From: Methylobacterium sp.
GTDB lineage: Bacteria > Pseudomonadota > Alphaproteobacteria > Rhizobiales > Beijerinckiaceae
Assembly (NCBI GenBank): GCA_020253445.1
Contig: JADCBP010000005.1
Span: 496,001-560,000 of the forward strand
Direction of reading: 5' to 3'
Length of the DNA: 64,000 bases
This document shows, in pieces, positions 8,841-18,620 of the stretch. The position numbers were made by a program, and so were the translations under genes. Within the stretch, counting starts at the first letter, position 1. Each line of letters opens with the position of its first letter. The notes below the pieces were generated by a model. The model ran no database searches. It was not told the DNA's origin and saw only the letters and a program-made list of their open reading frames with translations.

Positions 8841-10673
8841 ATGGCAGAAGTTCAGCACGGAGCCGGTTTCCGCGACGCGCTGATCTTCCTTGCCATGGCC
8901 GGTGTGATCGTTCCGGTCTTCCACCGGCTGAAGGTGAGCCCGGTGATCGGGTTCCTGCTGGGCGGCCTGTGCCTCGGGCCGCACGGCCTCGCCCGCTTCG
9001 CCGATCACGTGCCGTGGCTCGGTTATGTCACCATCACGGATATCGCCTCCGTGCTGCCCCTGGCCGAGCTGGGCGTGGTCTTCCTGCTCTTCACCATCGG
9101 GCTGGAGCTTTCCTTCGAGCGCCTGAAGCTGATGCATCGGCTGGTCTTTGGCCTGGGCACGGCGCAACTCATCGCGACCGCGACCGTTCTCGTCGGCATC
9201 GCCTGGAGCCTGGGCCTGCCGATGGTCGCGGCGATCATCATCGCCTTCGCGCTCTCGCTGTCCTCGACCGCCATCGTGCTGCCGGTGATGGCCGAGAGGA
9301 AGCGCCTCGCCACCACCGCCGGGCGAACGAGTTTCGCGATCCTGATCCTGCAGGATCTTGCCGTCGCGCCGATCCTCATCACGATCACGGCGATGGCGAA
9401 TCCTTCCGGTGGATCGGCGGTTCTGAGCTTCTCGAAGGCCTTCGCCTCGGGCATCGCGGTGATCGCGGTGCTGGTGATCGGCGGGCGCCTGCTGCTGCGG
9501 CCGCTGATGAAGCTCGTCGCGCGCTCCGGTAGCCAGGAGCTGTTTCTCGCCGCCTGTCTTCTCATTGCCATGGGGTCGGGCCTCATCGCCTCGGCGGCCG
9601 GGCATTCCATGGCGCTTGGCGCCTTCCTCGCGGGGCTGTTGCTCGCGGAAACCGAATATCGCCACGAGATCGAGGTGACGATCGGCCCCTTCAAGGGCCT
9701 GCTGCTGGGTCTGTTCTTCACCACGGCCGGTGCCCAGCTGGATCTGGTGGCGCTGGTCCAGAAGCCGGCGCTGCTGCTTGGTCTCGCGCTGGGTCTGATC
9801 GTGGTGAAGACGATCCTCCTTCTGGCTCTGTTGCGCGCGTTCCGGATTGCGGCCAGTGCGCATGCCGAAGTGGCCCTGTCGCTCGCGCCCGCAGGCGAAC
9901 TCGGCCTTGTCCTGATCGCCGCAGGCGGCGCGATGGGTGTGATCCGCCCGGAGATCGCGGCTCTCGCGTCCATCCTCGTGCTGCTCACGATGTTCGTCAC
10001 GCCCTTCCTGCATTCGGCGGGCATGCACCTCAGCCAACGCCAGCGGGTGGGGGCGCTGCCTAACGAAGCGCGCCGGCCAGAACAGGGCATGGGGGAGGGC
10101 AAGGTGATCGTGGTGGGCTTCGGGCGCGTGGGCCAGGTCGTGGCCGACATGCTGAAGCGCAACCGCATTGCCTACATCGCGGTGGATGTCGAACCGGCGG
10201 TCATCGCCAATGCCCGCAAGGCGGGTGTCGATGCGCTGTTCGGCGATGCGAGCCGCAGGGAATTTCTCCAGCGCATCGGCATCGCGCAGGCGCGCGCGCT
10301 GGTGGCGACCTCATCCGATCCCGATGCGGTCGAGCGCCTCGTGCGTGTGGCGCGGGCCGAGCGGCCGGATCTCATCATCATCGCCCGCGCGCGGGATGCG
10401 GACCACGCGGCGAAGCTCTATGCCCTCGGTGCGTCGGATGTCGTGCCGGAAACGGTGGAGGCCAGCCTGCAACTGGCCGAGAATGTCCTCGTCGATATCG
10501 GCGTGCCGATGGGGCTTGTCATCGCCTCGGTGCATGAGCGGCGCGACGAATTCCGCGCGGCACTGCAGAAAAGTGGCGCGACGCCGCGCCCCTCGCGCCT
10601 GGCTCGCCGTCCGGGCCTGAGGCGCGATGCACCCGAGCCGAAGGATGGCGATGCCGACGAGGCCGGGCGCTAG
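8841..10673 (+). CDS. Kef-type monovalent cation:proton antiporter (CPA2) with C-terminal TrkA-N domain
   Basis: 610 aa; GFLLGGLCLGPHGLARFADHV, EMSxLG-like LAELGVVFLLFTIGLELS, TrkA-N VIVVGFGRVGQVVADMLKRNRIAYIAVDVEP. Confidence 0.93.
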   Translation: MAEVQHGAGFRDALIFLAMAGVIVPVFHRLKVSPVIGFLLGGLCLGPHGLARFADHVPWLGYVTITDIASVLPLAELGVVFLLFTIGLELSFERLKLMHRLVFGLGTAQLIATATVLVGIAWSLGLPMVAAIIIAFALSLSSTAIVLPVMAERKRLATTAGRTSFAILILQDLAVAPILITITAMANPSGGSAVLSFSKAFASGIAVIAVLVIGGRLLLRPLMKLVARSGSQELFLAACLLIAMGSGLIASAAGHSMALGAFLAGLLLAETEYRHEIEVTIGPFKGLLLGLFFTTAGAQLDLVALVQKPALLLGLALGLIVVKTILLLALLRAFRIAASAHAEVALSLAPAGELGLVLIAAGGAMGVIRPEIAALASILVLLTMFVTPFLHSAGMHLSQRQRVGALPNEARRPEQGMGEGKVIVVGFGRVGQVVADMLKRNRIAYIAVDVEPAVIANARKAGVDALFGDASRREFLQRIGIAQARALVATSSDPDAVERLVRVARAERPDLIIIARARDADHAAKLYALGASDVVPETVEASLQLAENVLVDIGVPMGLVIASVHERRDEFRAALQKSGATPRPSRLARRPGLRRDAPEPKDGDADEAGR

Positions 10674-10845
10674 AGCATTTTCCGACCAAGTGGATACCGG
10701 TTGGTCGAAGAAAATGCGTGAAACAATAAGGAATTAGAGCGGATTCTGATCTGACAGAAAGAGATCTGGCGCTCACTCTTGTTGTTTTCGCATCCGCTTT
10801 TTTGCGCCAACCGGCATCCAACTGGCGGGCGGATACTCTAGCCGG
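10672..10845. repeat. Intergenic palindromic repeat, two-part element
   Basis: AGAGCATTTTCCGACCAAGTGGATACCGGTTGGTCGAAGAAAATGCG followed by AGAGCGG...GCGCTCACTCTTGTTGTTTTCGCATCCGCTTTTTTGCGCCAACCGGCATCCAACTGGCGGGCGGATACTCTA; right half nearly identical to 55438-55543. Confidence 0.8.
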
Positions 10846-12169
10846 CCTTTTCGCCGGCCAGAGCCGCCGGCTTCTCGCCGCCGAGCGCCCAATCCACGAG
10901 TTCGATCGTGTGGAGGATGGGCGTCGCCTCGCCGCGCTCTCTCATGCCCAGGCCGATCTGCGTGATGCAGCCGAGATTGCCCGTGGCGATCACATCCGGT
11001 TTCAGCCGCGCGATGTTGCGGGTTTTCCGCGCGCGAAGACGGCCGGAAATCTCCGGCTGGAGCATGTTGTAGGTGCCGGCGGAGCCACAGCAGATATGCC
11101 CTTCCGGCACATCCTTCACCGTGAAACCGAGGGAACGCAGGATCGTCTTCGGCGCATCCGTGACCTTCTGGCCATGCTGCATCGAGCAGGCGGAATGATA
11201 GGCGACCGTGAGGCCGGTTTCCCGCGCGGGGGCAAGGTTGAGCGTCGCGAGAAACTCCGTAATGTCCCGGGCCAGGGCCGAAACCCGCGCCGCCTTTTCG
11301 GCATAGGCGGAATTGTTGCGGAACATGAAGCCATAATCCTTGATGGTCGTGCCGCAGCCCGAGGCCGTGATGATGATCGCATCGAGGCCCTTTCCCTCGA
11401 TCTCGGCGATCCAGGCATCGATCAGCTTCTCGGCCTGGTGGTGCGCGGTCTCCTCCTGGCCCATATGGTGCACGAGCGCGCCGCAGCAGCCCTCGCCCTT
11501 GGGCAGCACCACCTCGATTCCGAGGCGCGTGAGCACGCGGATGGCCGCCTCGTTGATGCCCGGCGCGAGCACCGGCTGCGCGCAGCCCGAGAGCATCGCC
11601 ACGCGACCCTTGCGCGCGGTTTTCGGCGCGAACACGGCCGGGCCGTCCATCGCGGAGCGCGAAGGGAGGGAGGAAGGCGCGAGGCCGAGCATCGCGCCCA
11701 TCTGCTTGCCCACCACCGGCAGCTTCTCTACGATGGGCCGGAAGGGTTTCGCAATCGCCGAGGCCAGCAGCGCCAGGCGGAAGCGGTTGGGGTAGGGCAG
11801 CACATGCGCCAGAATGCCGCGCATCAGGCGCTCGTTCCACGGGCGCCTGTAGGTCTTCTCGATATGCGCGCGGGCATGGTCCACGAGGTGCATGTAATGC
11901 ACGCCCGAGGGGCAGGTCGTCATGCAGGAGAGGCAGGAAAGGCAGCGATCGATATGGGTCACCACCTCTTTCGTGGCGGGCTCGCCGCTCTCGAACATCT
12001 TCTTGATGAGATAGATGCGCCCGCGCGGGCTATCGAGTTCATCGCCGAGTTCGAGATAGGTCGGGCAGGTGGCGGTGCAGAAACCGCAATGGACGCAGGT
12101 CCGGAGGATCTTCTCCGAGGCCTGCATGGCGGGATCGGCGAGTGCCGCGAGCGAAAAACTGGTTTGCAT
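10838..12169 (-). CDS. glcF: Glycolate oxidase iron-sulfur subunit
   Basis: MQTSFSLAALADPAMQASEKILRTCVHCGFCTATCPTYLELGDELDSPRGRIYLIKKM...CLSCLSCMTTCPSGVHYMHLVDHAR; CxxCxxC motifs. Confidence 0.95.
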   Translation of the reverse strand: MQTSFSLAALADPAMQASEKILRTCVHCGFCTATCPTYLELGDELDSPRGRIYLIKKMFESGEPATKEVVTHIDRCLSCLSCMTTCPSGVHYMHLVDHARAHIEKTYRRPWNERLMRGILAHVLPYPNRFRLALLASAIAKPFRPIVEKLPVVGKQMGAMLGLAPSSLPSRSAMDGPAVFAPKTARKGRVAMLSGCAQPVLAPGINEAAIRVLTRLGIEVVLPKGEGCCGALVHHMGQEETAHHQAEKLIDAWIAEIEGKGLDAIIITASGCGTTIKDYGFMFRNNSAYAEKAARVSALARDITEFLATLNLAPARETGLTVAYHSACSMQHGQKVTDAPKTILRSLGFTVKDVPEGHICCGSAGTYNMLQPEISGRLRARKTRNIARLKPDVIATGNLGCITQIGLGMRERGEATPILHTIELVDWALGGEKPAALAGEKAG

Positions 12170-12177
12170 GGCAACCC

Positions 12178-13389
12178 TCAACAGCTCGCGTGCATGCGGC
12201 CGGGATTGATCAATCCGGCGGGATCGAAGCTCGCCTTGATCCGCGCCGAAAGTGCCGCCACCGGCGCGGGTTCCGGCTGGAAGACCGGCACGGCGGCGCG
12301 AATGGAATCGGGGGCGCGGACAAGCGTCGCATGCCCCTTTCCGCCAAGCGCGGCGCGGATGGCGCTCGCACCGGCATCGCCGCTTGCGGGCGTCGCGAGC
12401 CAGAGGAGGCCGCCGCCCCAATCGAGGAAGAGCCTCGCTCCGGAACTGGCCTCGCGCAAGGCTTGCGCCAGGCCCGGCGCGTGCGACGGCTTCATGGAGA
12501 TGCGCCAGAGCGCCGTGTCGCGCGGCGCGGCGAGCAGTCTGCAATCGCGGATCGCGACCCAGATCTGTTCGGATTCCGCCTTGTCGATCCGCTTTGGCGT
12601 GCCGAAACGCTGGAGCCTCTCGGCCAGGGCGGGGAACCGATAATCGATCGAGGCCGGAAAATTCTCGAAGCGCAGCAGCGTGCGCGCCCTCTCCGCTCCC
12701 ATCCCTGCCGGGAGATGCGCCGCGCCGGTCACCTCGAATGGCGAGCCGAGCGCGGCCGACATCGCGGCCACGGCATCGGCTTCCGAAAGCCCTTCGAAAA
12801 GCATTGTCGCAGTTGCTTCGGGGCGCGGCAGCACCTTGAAGGTGACTTCCGTGAGAATGCCGAGCGTGCCATGCGCCCCGGCCTGAAGCTTCACGAGGTC
12901 GAGGCCCGTGACATTCTTCATCACGCGGCCGCCGGAACGGATGATCTCGCCGCGTCCGTTCACGAAACGCACGCCGATGAGATGATCGCGGCAGGCCCCG
13001 ACGACCACGCGACGCGGGCCGGAGACATTGGCCGCCACCACGCCGCCGATGGTCGGCTCGCCATTCGTGCCATAGATGGCGCGGTGGTCCATCGGTTCGA
13101 AGGGCAGCATCTGGCCCTTTTCGGCGAGGGTTTCCTCCACCACGCGCAAGGGTGTGCCGGCGCGTGCCGAGATCACCATCTCGGCGGGCTCATGCAGCGT
13201 CACGCCCGAAAGGTCGGCCGTGGAGATCGTGACAGCGTTGTTTCCGGGGCGCCCGAGGCCGGCGCGCGTGCCCCCGCCCTGCACATTCAGCGATGCGCCG
13301 AGACCTTCCACCTCGCGCACGATTCCCGCCGCCTCGCGCACGATTCCCGCGAGTTCATCCTCGTTCCGGGGCCGTCGAAGCGTGATCAT
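12178..13389 (-). CDS. glcE: Glycolate oxidase FAD-binding subunit
   Basis: 403 aa MITLRRPRNEDELAGIVREAAG...GLGRPGNNAVTISTADLSGVTLHEPAEMVISARAGTPL. Confidence 0.94.
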   Translation of the reverse strand: MITLRRPRNEDELAGIVREAAGIVREVEGLGASLNVQGGGTRAGLGRPGNNAVTISTADLSGVTLHEPAEMVISARAGTPLRVVEETLAEKGQMLPFEPMDHRAIYGTNGEPTIGGVVAANVSGPRRVVVGACRDHLIGVRFVNGRGEIIRSGGRVMKNVTGLDLVKLQAGAHGTLGILTEVTFKVLPRPEATATMLFEGLSEADAVAAMSAALGSPFEVTGAAHLPAGMGAERARTLLRFENFPASIDYRFPALAERLQRFGTPKRIDKAESEQIWVAIRDCRLLAAPRDTALWRISMKPSHAPGLAQALREASSGARLFLDWGGGLLWLATPASGDAGASAIRAALGGKGHATLVRAPDSIRAAVPVFQPEPAPVAALSARIKASFDPAGLINPGRMHASC

Positions 13390-14819
13390 CAGACACGTCC
13401 CTCCAGCGGGAAAACCTTGGCGGGGTTGAGAAGCCAGCCGGCATCGAAGGCCGCGCGCACGCGCATCTGCTGATCGAGTTCAGGCGGCTTGAACTGGTGG
13501 CGCATCAGGTCGCGCTTCTCGATTCCCACGCCATGCTCGCCGGTGAGGCAGCCGCCGACTTCCACGCAAAGTTTCAGGATGTCATTGCCCGCTTCCTCCG
13601 CCTTCATGGCCTCGGCGGGGTCGTTCACGTTATAGAGGATCAGCGGATGCAGGTTGCCATCACCCGCATGGAACACATTCGCGACGCGCAGGCCGTAATG
13701 CTTCACGATTTCATCAATCCGGCGAAGCACATGGGGCAGTTGACCGGTGGGGATGGTGCCATCCATGCAGATGTAATCGGCGATGCGGCCCGTGGCGCCG
13801 AAGGCGGATTTCCGGCCCTTCCAGATCGCCGCAGTCTCCATCGCGGACCTTGACTCCTTCACGCGTTTCACGCCGTGCTTCCTGGCAATCTCCACGATCT
13901 TCGCCAGCGTGGCGTCCATCTCCGCATCCGAGCCTTCGACCTCGATGATGAGCAGGGCTTCCACATCCATGGGATAGCCCGCCTTTGCGAAAGCCTCGCA
14001 GATGTCGATCGCCGGCTTGTCCATGAATTCCATCGCGACGGGCACGATGCCCGCCCCGATGATCGCCGCGACCGCCTTTCCTGCCTCCTCGCTCGTCCCG
14101 AAGCCGAAGAGCACGGGGCGCGCGCCTTCCGCGGAGGGGAGAATGCGCACAATCGCCTCGGTCATGATGCCGAGCTGGCCTTCCGAGCCGCAGACGAGCC
14201 CAAGCAGGTCGTAGCCCGGCGCATCCATGGCCTCGCCGCCGATCTCGATCACCGTGCCATCGACCAGCACGAGCGTGACGCCGAGAATGTTGTTGGTGGT
14301 CACTCCATATTTCAGGCAGTGCGCGCCGCCGGAATTCATGCCGATATTGCCGCCGATGGTGCAGGCAAGCTGGCTGGAGGGGTCGGGCGCATAGAAGAAG
14401 CCATCCGCAGAGACGGCATGGGTGATGGCGAGATTCGTCACTCCAGCCTGCACCCTCGCGAGGCGATCCGGGTAGTTCACCTCGAGGATTCGGCTCATCT
14501 TGGAGAGGCCGATCACCACGGCGTCTTCCTGCGGAATGGCGCCGCCGCAGAGCGAGGTACCCGCGCCGCGTGGCACGACCGGCACCCGATGCTGGTGGCA
14601 GAAGGCGAGGACGGCCGAGACCTCGGCGGTCGTTTCGGGCAGTACCACGGCGAGCGGCACGCGCCGATAGGCGGTGAAGGCATCCGTCTCGAAGGCGCGG
14701 CGCTCATCCTCGCTGGTCACGAGGCAGGCGGGCGGCACCAGACCGGACAGTCCCGCGATCAGGAAATCGCGGCGTGCGAGCACGTCCGCCCTTGGTTCGG
14801 GGAATGGAATCGCAGTCAT
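13389..14819 (-). CDS. glcD: Glycolate oxidase subunit GlcD (FAD-linked oxidase)
   Basis: MTAIPFPEPRADVLARRDFL...VVPRGAGTSLCGGAIPQEDAVVIGLSKM...NVFHAGDGNLHPLILY...GGCLTGEHGVGIEKRDLM. Confidence 0.95.
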   Translation of the reverse strand: MTAIPFPEPRADVLARRDFLIAGLSGLVPPACLVTSEDERRAFETDAFTAYRRVPLAVVLPETTAEVSAVLAFCHQHRVPVVPRGAGTSLCGGAIPQEDAVVIGLSKMSRILEVNYPDRLARVQAGVTNLAITHAVSADGFFYAPDPSSQLACTIGGNIGMNSGGAHCLKYGVTTNNILGVTLVLVDGTVIEIGGEAMDAPGYDLLGLVCGSEGQLGIMTEAIVRILPSAEGARPVLFGFGTSEEAGKAVAAIIGAGIVPVAMEFMDKPAIDICEAFAKAGYPMDVEALLIIEVEGSDAEMDATLAKIVEIARKHGVKRVKESRSAMETAAIWKGRKSAFGATGRIADYICMDGTIPTGQLPHVLRRIDEIVKHYGLRVANVFHAGDGNLHPLILYNVNDPAEAMKAEEAGNDILKLCVEVGGCLTGEHGVGIEKRDLMRHQFKPPELDQQMRVRAAFDAGWLLNPAKVFPLEGRV

Positions 14820-15000
14820 CGGACCTCCCTTGCACGATGCCGGCCCCATGGACGGACCCTTCTTCATCATAGTTCATCCGATGCCGTCTGACAGCACCGA
14901 TGGTGACACATGGGTTCTGTTCCAAATCTGCATGAATGCCCTAAATTGTCGCCATGGACAAAAGGCGGCAGCCTGCGCTGCGCCGGATGGGCGGGGCAAC

Positions 15001-15915
15001 ATGGACCGGCTGGGCGATCTCGAAATCTTCGCGCGCGTCGCCTCCACCGGCTCGATGTCGCAGGCGGCGCGCGAACTGGGTCTGTCCCCGCCGGTCATTT
15101 CCAAGCGCATCAAGCGCCTGGAAGAGCGGCTCGGCACGCGTCTGCTCCAGCGCACCACGCGGCAGATCGTGCTGACCGATTCGGGGCGTGGCTTCCAGGA
15201 GCGGGTTGTCGCGATTCTCGGCTCGGTGGACGAGGCGGAGGCCTGGGTTTCCCAGCGCGCCCATGTGGCGCGCGGGCCCCTGCGCATATCCGCGCCTTCC
15301 ACCTTCGGGCGCCTGCATGTCGCCCCGCATCTCGTGCGCTTTCTCGAGAAGTATCCGGAAATCTCCGTCGATCTCTCCCTGTCGGATTCCTTCGTCGATG
15401 TCGTGGGTGACGGCTTCGATGTGGCTTTGCGCATCGCCGATCTCGGCGATACGAGCCTTGTTGCCCGCAAGCTTGCGCCGAACCATCGCCTGCTCTGTGC
15501 CTCGCCGGCCTATCTCGCCCGCAACGGCACGCCGCAGGTCCTCTCGGACCTCGCGCGCCACAAACTGCTTGTGCACAATAGCGACCATTGGCGGCTGGAA
15601 GGGCCAGAGGGACCGGTGACCGTGCCAGTGCCTTCGATTGTGGTGACGAACTCCTCCGAAGTGATCCGCGAGGCGGTGCTGGCCGGCCTCGGTATCGCAT
15701 TGCGCTCCACCTGGGATATCGGGCCCGAACTCAAGTCGGGCCAGTTGGTGCAAATCCTGCCGCGCTATCGCGGCGGCCATCGCGTGGCGATCCATGCCAT
15801 CTACCCCTCGCGGCGGCATCTGCCGCAACGCACGCGGGTCTTCATTGATTTCCTGGCGGAGCTTTATGGTCCCGTGCCCAGCTGGGACCAGGGACTCGAA
15901 CTGCCTTCCCCCTGA
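15001..15915 (+). CDS. LysR family transcriptional regulator (divergent to glcDEF)
   Basis: MDRLGDLEIFARVASTGSMSQAARELGLSPPVISKRIKRLEERLGTRLLQRTTRQIVLTDSGR. Confidence 0.93.
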   Translation: MDRLGDLEIFARVASTGSMSQAARELGLSPPVISKRIKRLEERLGTRLLQRTTRQIVLTDSGRGFQERVVAILGSVDEAEAWVSQRAHVARGPLRISAPSTFGRLHVAPHLVRFLEKYPEISVDLSLSDSFVDVVGDGFDVALRIADLGDTSLVARKLAPNHRLLCASPAYLARNGTPQVLSDLARHKLLVHNSDHWRLEGPEGPVTVPVPSIVVTNSSEVIREAVLAGLGIALRSTWDIGPELKSGQLVQILPRYRGGHRVAIHAIYPSRRHLPQRTRVFIDFLAELYGPVPSWDQGLELPSP

Positions 15916-16004
15916 GGGCGGCGGCGATAACCCTTTGCCTGTCCGCTTGCCTTGTCCGCTTGTGCCGATGGCGGAAACCGGTATCTTCGGTTGGGAAAAT
16001 TTTC

Positions 16005-16403
16005 ATGACGAGGATCGCGATGCTTCGTGCCGTTGCCCTTTCCGCCTTATTGGCCCTGCCTGCCGCCTCTGCTTTCGCGCAGGATGCGGAAGCCGGCAAG
16101 AGTGTCTTCAACCAATGCCGCGCCTGCCACCAGGTGGGCGAGACCGCCCGGAATGGCGCGGGGCCGGTGCTGAACGGCCTGTTCGGCCGCAAGGCCGGCA
16201 CGGTGCCCGGCTACAATTATTCGGAAGCCAACAAGAATTCGGGCATCATCTGGGACGAGACGAATTTCGCGGCCTATATCAAGGATCCGAAGGCGTTCAT
16301 GCCGGGCAACAAGATGGCCTATGCCGGCCTGAAGGACGACAGGCGCATCGCGGACCTCATCGCCTATCTCAAGACCTTCGGGCCGGACGGCAAGCCCAGA
16401 TAA
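16005..16403 (+). CDS. Class I c-type cytochrome (cytochrome c2-like)
   Basis: Signal peptide then AEAGKSVFNQCRACHQVGETARNGAGPVLNGLFGRKAGTVPGYNYSEANK; CxxCH haem motif. Confidence 0.93.
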   Translation: MTRIAMLRAVALSALLALPAASAFAQDAEAGKSVFNQCRACHQVGETARNGAGPVLNGLFGRKAGTVPGYNYSEANKNSGIIWDETNFAAYIKDPKAFMPGNKMAYAGLKDDRRIADLIAYLKTFGPDGKPR

Positions 16404-16523
16404 GCCGGCTGTGGCGGCTGCATCCTCGCAAGGCGGGCGCCGGGACGGGGCTCCGCCTTTTCTCTCTCTTGACGGCCGCGTGCAGGCAGTCCTTCATCGT
16501 GGGGAAATCAGGGGGAGTGCGCC

Positions 16524-17027
16524 ATGGACATGCAGGACAGCCGCAGGATCGCCGCGCCTCGCGAGGTAGTCTGGGCCGCGCTCAATGATCCCGAAGTGCT
16601 GAAGGCAGCGATCCCCGGCTGTGATTCGGTCGAGAAGACCGGCGATAACGAACTCGCGGCGCAGGTCACGCTGAAGATCGGCCCGGTGAAGGCCTCGTTC
16701 TCGGGCAAGGTCACGCTCTCGAATATCGATCCGCCCAATGGCTATACGATCAGCGGTGAAGGGCAGGGCGGCGCCGCCGGCCACGCGCGCGGCGGCGCGG
16801 ATGTGCGCCTTGAGGCCGATGGCGAGGAAACAATCCTGCACTACACCGTGCGTGCAGAAGTCGGCGGCAAGATCGCGCAACTCGGCTCGCGGCTGATCGA
16901 CGCCACCGCCAAGAAACTCGCGGGCGAATTCTTCGAGCGCTTCGCGGCGGAAGTCGCCCCGCCGACACCGGAAGAAGCCGCGTCGAACACTCCGAAGAAG
17001 AAGTGGTGGAAGCTTGGCTTGGGCTGA
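16524..17027 (+). CDS. CoxG-like SRPBCC family protein (carbon monoxide dehydrogenase subunit G family)
   Basis: MDMQDSRRIAAPREVVWAALNDPEVLKAAIPGCDSVEKTGDNELAAQVTLKIGPVKASFSGKVTLSNIDPPNGYTISGEGQGGAAGHARGGADVRL. Confidence 0.9.
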   Translation: MDMQDSRRIAAPREVVWAALNDPEVLKAAIPGCDSVEKTGDNELAAQVTLKIGPVKASFSGKVTLSNIDPPNGYTISGEGQGGAAGHARGGADVRLEADGEETILHYTVRAEVGGKIAQLGSRLIDATAKKLAGEFFERFAAEVAPPTPEEAASNTPKKKWWKLGLG

Positions 17028-17030
17028 ATC

Positions 17031-17600
17031 TCAGGTCTCCACCGCCAGCACGGCATGCAACGGAACATCATGCGCCTCGCGGGGCACGCGATCCATGCGC
17101 TGGGCGGCGAAGGCGAGGCCCACGCGCTTCGCCTGGGGGTGCGCGGCAAAGGCGCGATCGTAATAGGCCTTCCCATAGCCGAGCCTGTAGCCCTCATCAT
17201 CGAAGGCGAGAAGCGGCGCGAGGAAGAGATCCGGCTTCAGAATGGGTGCCGAGGCCTTGGGCTGGCGGGTGCCGAAGGGGCCTTCCTCCAGCTCCGCCGC
17301 ATTCTTCACCTGGTGGAAGGCAAGCCCCTCCCTCGTGATGCGCGGCACGGCAATCCGGTATCCGAGATTGACGAGCCGCATCACCAGGAGGCCGGGATCG
17401 AATTCGGAGCGCATCGCCACATAGGTCGCGATGACCCCGCCCGGCTTCGGCAGATTCGCGCTGAGAATTGGCCAATAAGGATCGCCCATCACGGCATGGC
17501 CGGCCAGCAGGCGCATGGGCGCGGGGATGGCATCGCGTTTGTTCATCTGTGCCTGTCGCAAGGCGGCCTTCTCGGCGGTGATCGCGTTGTCTTCGCTCAT
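17031..17600 (-). CDS. 5-formyltetrahydrofolate cyclo-ligase
   Basis: MSEDNAITAEKAALRQAQMNKRDAIPA...DLFLAPLLAFDDEGYRLGYGKAYYDRAFA; C-terminal LGYGxGYYDR-type motif. Confidence 0.92.
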   Translation of the reverse strand: MSEDNAITAEKAALRQAQMNKRDAIPAPMRLLAGHAVMGDPYWPILSANLPKPGGVIATYVAMRSEFDPGLLVMRLVNLGYRIAVPRITREGLAFHQVKNAAELEEGPFGTRQPKASAPILKPDLFLAPLLAFDDEGYRLGYGKAYYDRAFAAHPQAKRVGLAFAAQRMDRVPREAHDVPLHAVLAVET

Positions 17601-17707
17601 TCCGGGTTCCTCTTGCACGGGCGGAAAACCACCCCCATATTCCGCAGTGTCACGCCGCAACGGGTGACGCAGAATACCGGCCGCTTCGTCTGGAGGGCTC
17701 GCCTCGA

Positions 17708-18136
17708 ATGTCCCGCGTTCTCAATCTCTCTGCGCCTTTCCTGCTCGGCTTCGATGAAATCGAGCGGACGATGGACCGTCTCGCCAAGGCGGCTTCGGAT
17801 GGCTACCCCCCCTATAACATCGAACGGATCGAGCGCGATGACAATCGCCCCGAACGCTATCGGATCACGCTCGCCGTCGCCGGCTTCACGCGGGAAGAAC
17901 TCGATATCACGCTGGAGGAAAACCAGTTGATCATCCGCGGCCGCCAGCTGGATGACAAGAGCCGGCAATATCTCCATCGCGGCATTGCCGCGCGCCAGTT
18001 CCAGCGGGTCTTCCTGCTCGCCGATGGCATGGAAGTGGCCGGCGCGGAGCTTCAGAACGGCCTTCTTTCGGTCGATCTCGCCCGCCCGGAGCCCGAGCGG
18101 ATCATCCGCCGGATCGATATCCAGGCTCGCGACTGA
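17708..18136 (+). CDS. Hsp20 family small heat-shock protein
   Basis: MSRVLNLSAPFLLGFDEIERTMDRLAKAASDGYPPYNIERIERDDNRPERYRITLAVAGFTREELDITLEENQLIIRGRQ. Confidence 0.93.
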   Translation: MSRVLNLSAPFLLGFDEIERTMDRLAKAASDGYPPYNIERIERDDNRPERYRITLAVAGFTREELDITLEENQLIIRGRQLDDKSRQYLHRGIAARQFQRVFLLADGMEVAGAELQNGLLSVDLARPEPERIIRRIDIQARD

Positions 18137-18272
18137 CGCCTTCTTCCCGGTTGCCCTTCGTTAACCCTGTTGCCAAGCGGGCGGCGGGAAAAACCCCGGC
18201 CGCGTCGCGGCACGGCTTATGCAAGAGTTCGTCAACGCCTTCGGGCGTTTCATGTAAGAACTGGAGGTCATC

Positions 18273-18593
18273 ATGGCCATGAAGAGATCCTCGACGACCA
18301 AGTCCGCCCCAGGGCGCCCGGCTGTTCTGGCTTCGGGAGGCTCGCCGGTGAATGACAGCCACCGGGCGCTGGAGGAACTGATGGCGATGGGAGATGGCGA
18401 AACAGCCTACCTGCGCAAATTCCGGGCAGGCGACCTGCGCAAGCTTTTCCCCCAGACCGCCGAGCTGCACCCCTCCGTGGAGCTTTTCGCGCTGTTCGGG
18501 GCGGATGGCACGCCGCTGATCCTCGCCGATACCCGCGATGCGGTGCTCTCCGGCGCCTGGGATCAAAAGCTGACCCTTTCCGCCCTGCACTGA
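18273..18593 (+). CDS. DUF1150 family protein
   Basis: 106 aa; AYLRKFRAGDLRKLFPQTAELHPSVELFALFGADGTPLILADTRDAVLSGAWDQKL; follows hsp20 on the same strand. Confidence 0.8.
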   Translation: MAMKRSSTTKSAPGRPAVLASGGSPVNDSHRALEELMAMGDGETAYLRKFRAGDLRKLFPQTAELHPSVELFALFGADGTPLILADTRDAVLSGAWDQKLTLSALH

Positions 18594-18620
18594 CCGGGCA
18601 ACGGCCGGCCGCGCGCCATT

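Noticed and set aside
6453-10037. 1194-aa minus-strand ORF antisense to nhaD and the Kef antiporter
   Set aside because: Only the C-terminal 259 aa (from MCRFLAYQGEP at 7232) is a real protein. The rest is Arg/Asp/Glu/His/Gln-rich, low-complexity antisense translation produced by high GC3 over two well-supported antiporters.
18234-18250. UUCG hairpin AACGCCTTCGGGCGTTT between hsp20 and the DUF1150 gene
   Set aside because: Short stem without a proper U-run and no sign of a ROSE-type thermosensor; too weak to call as terminator or regulator.
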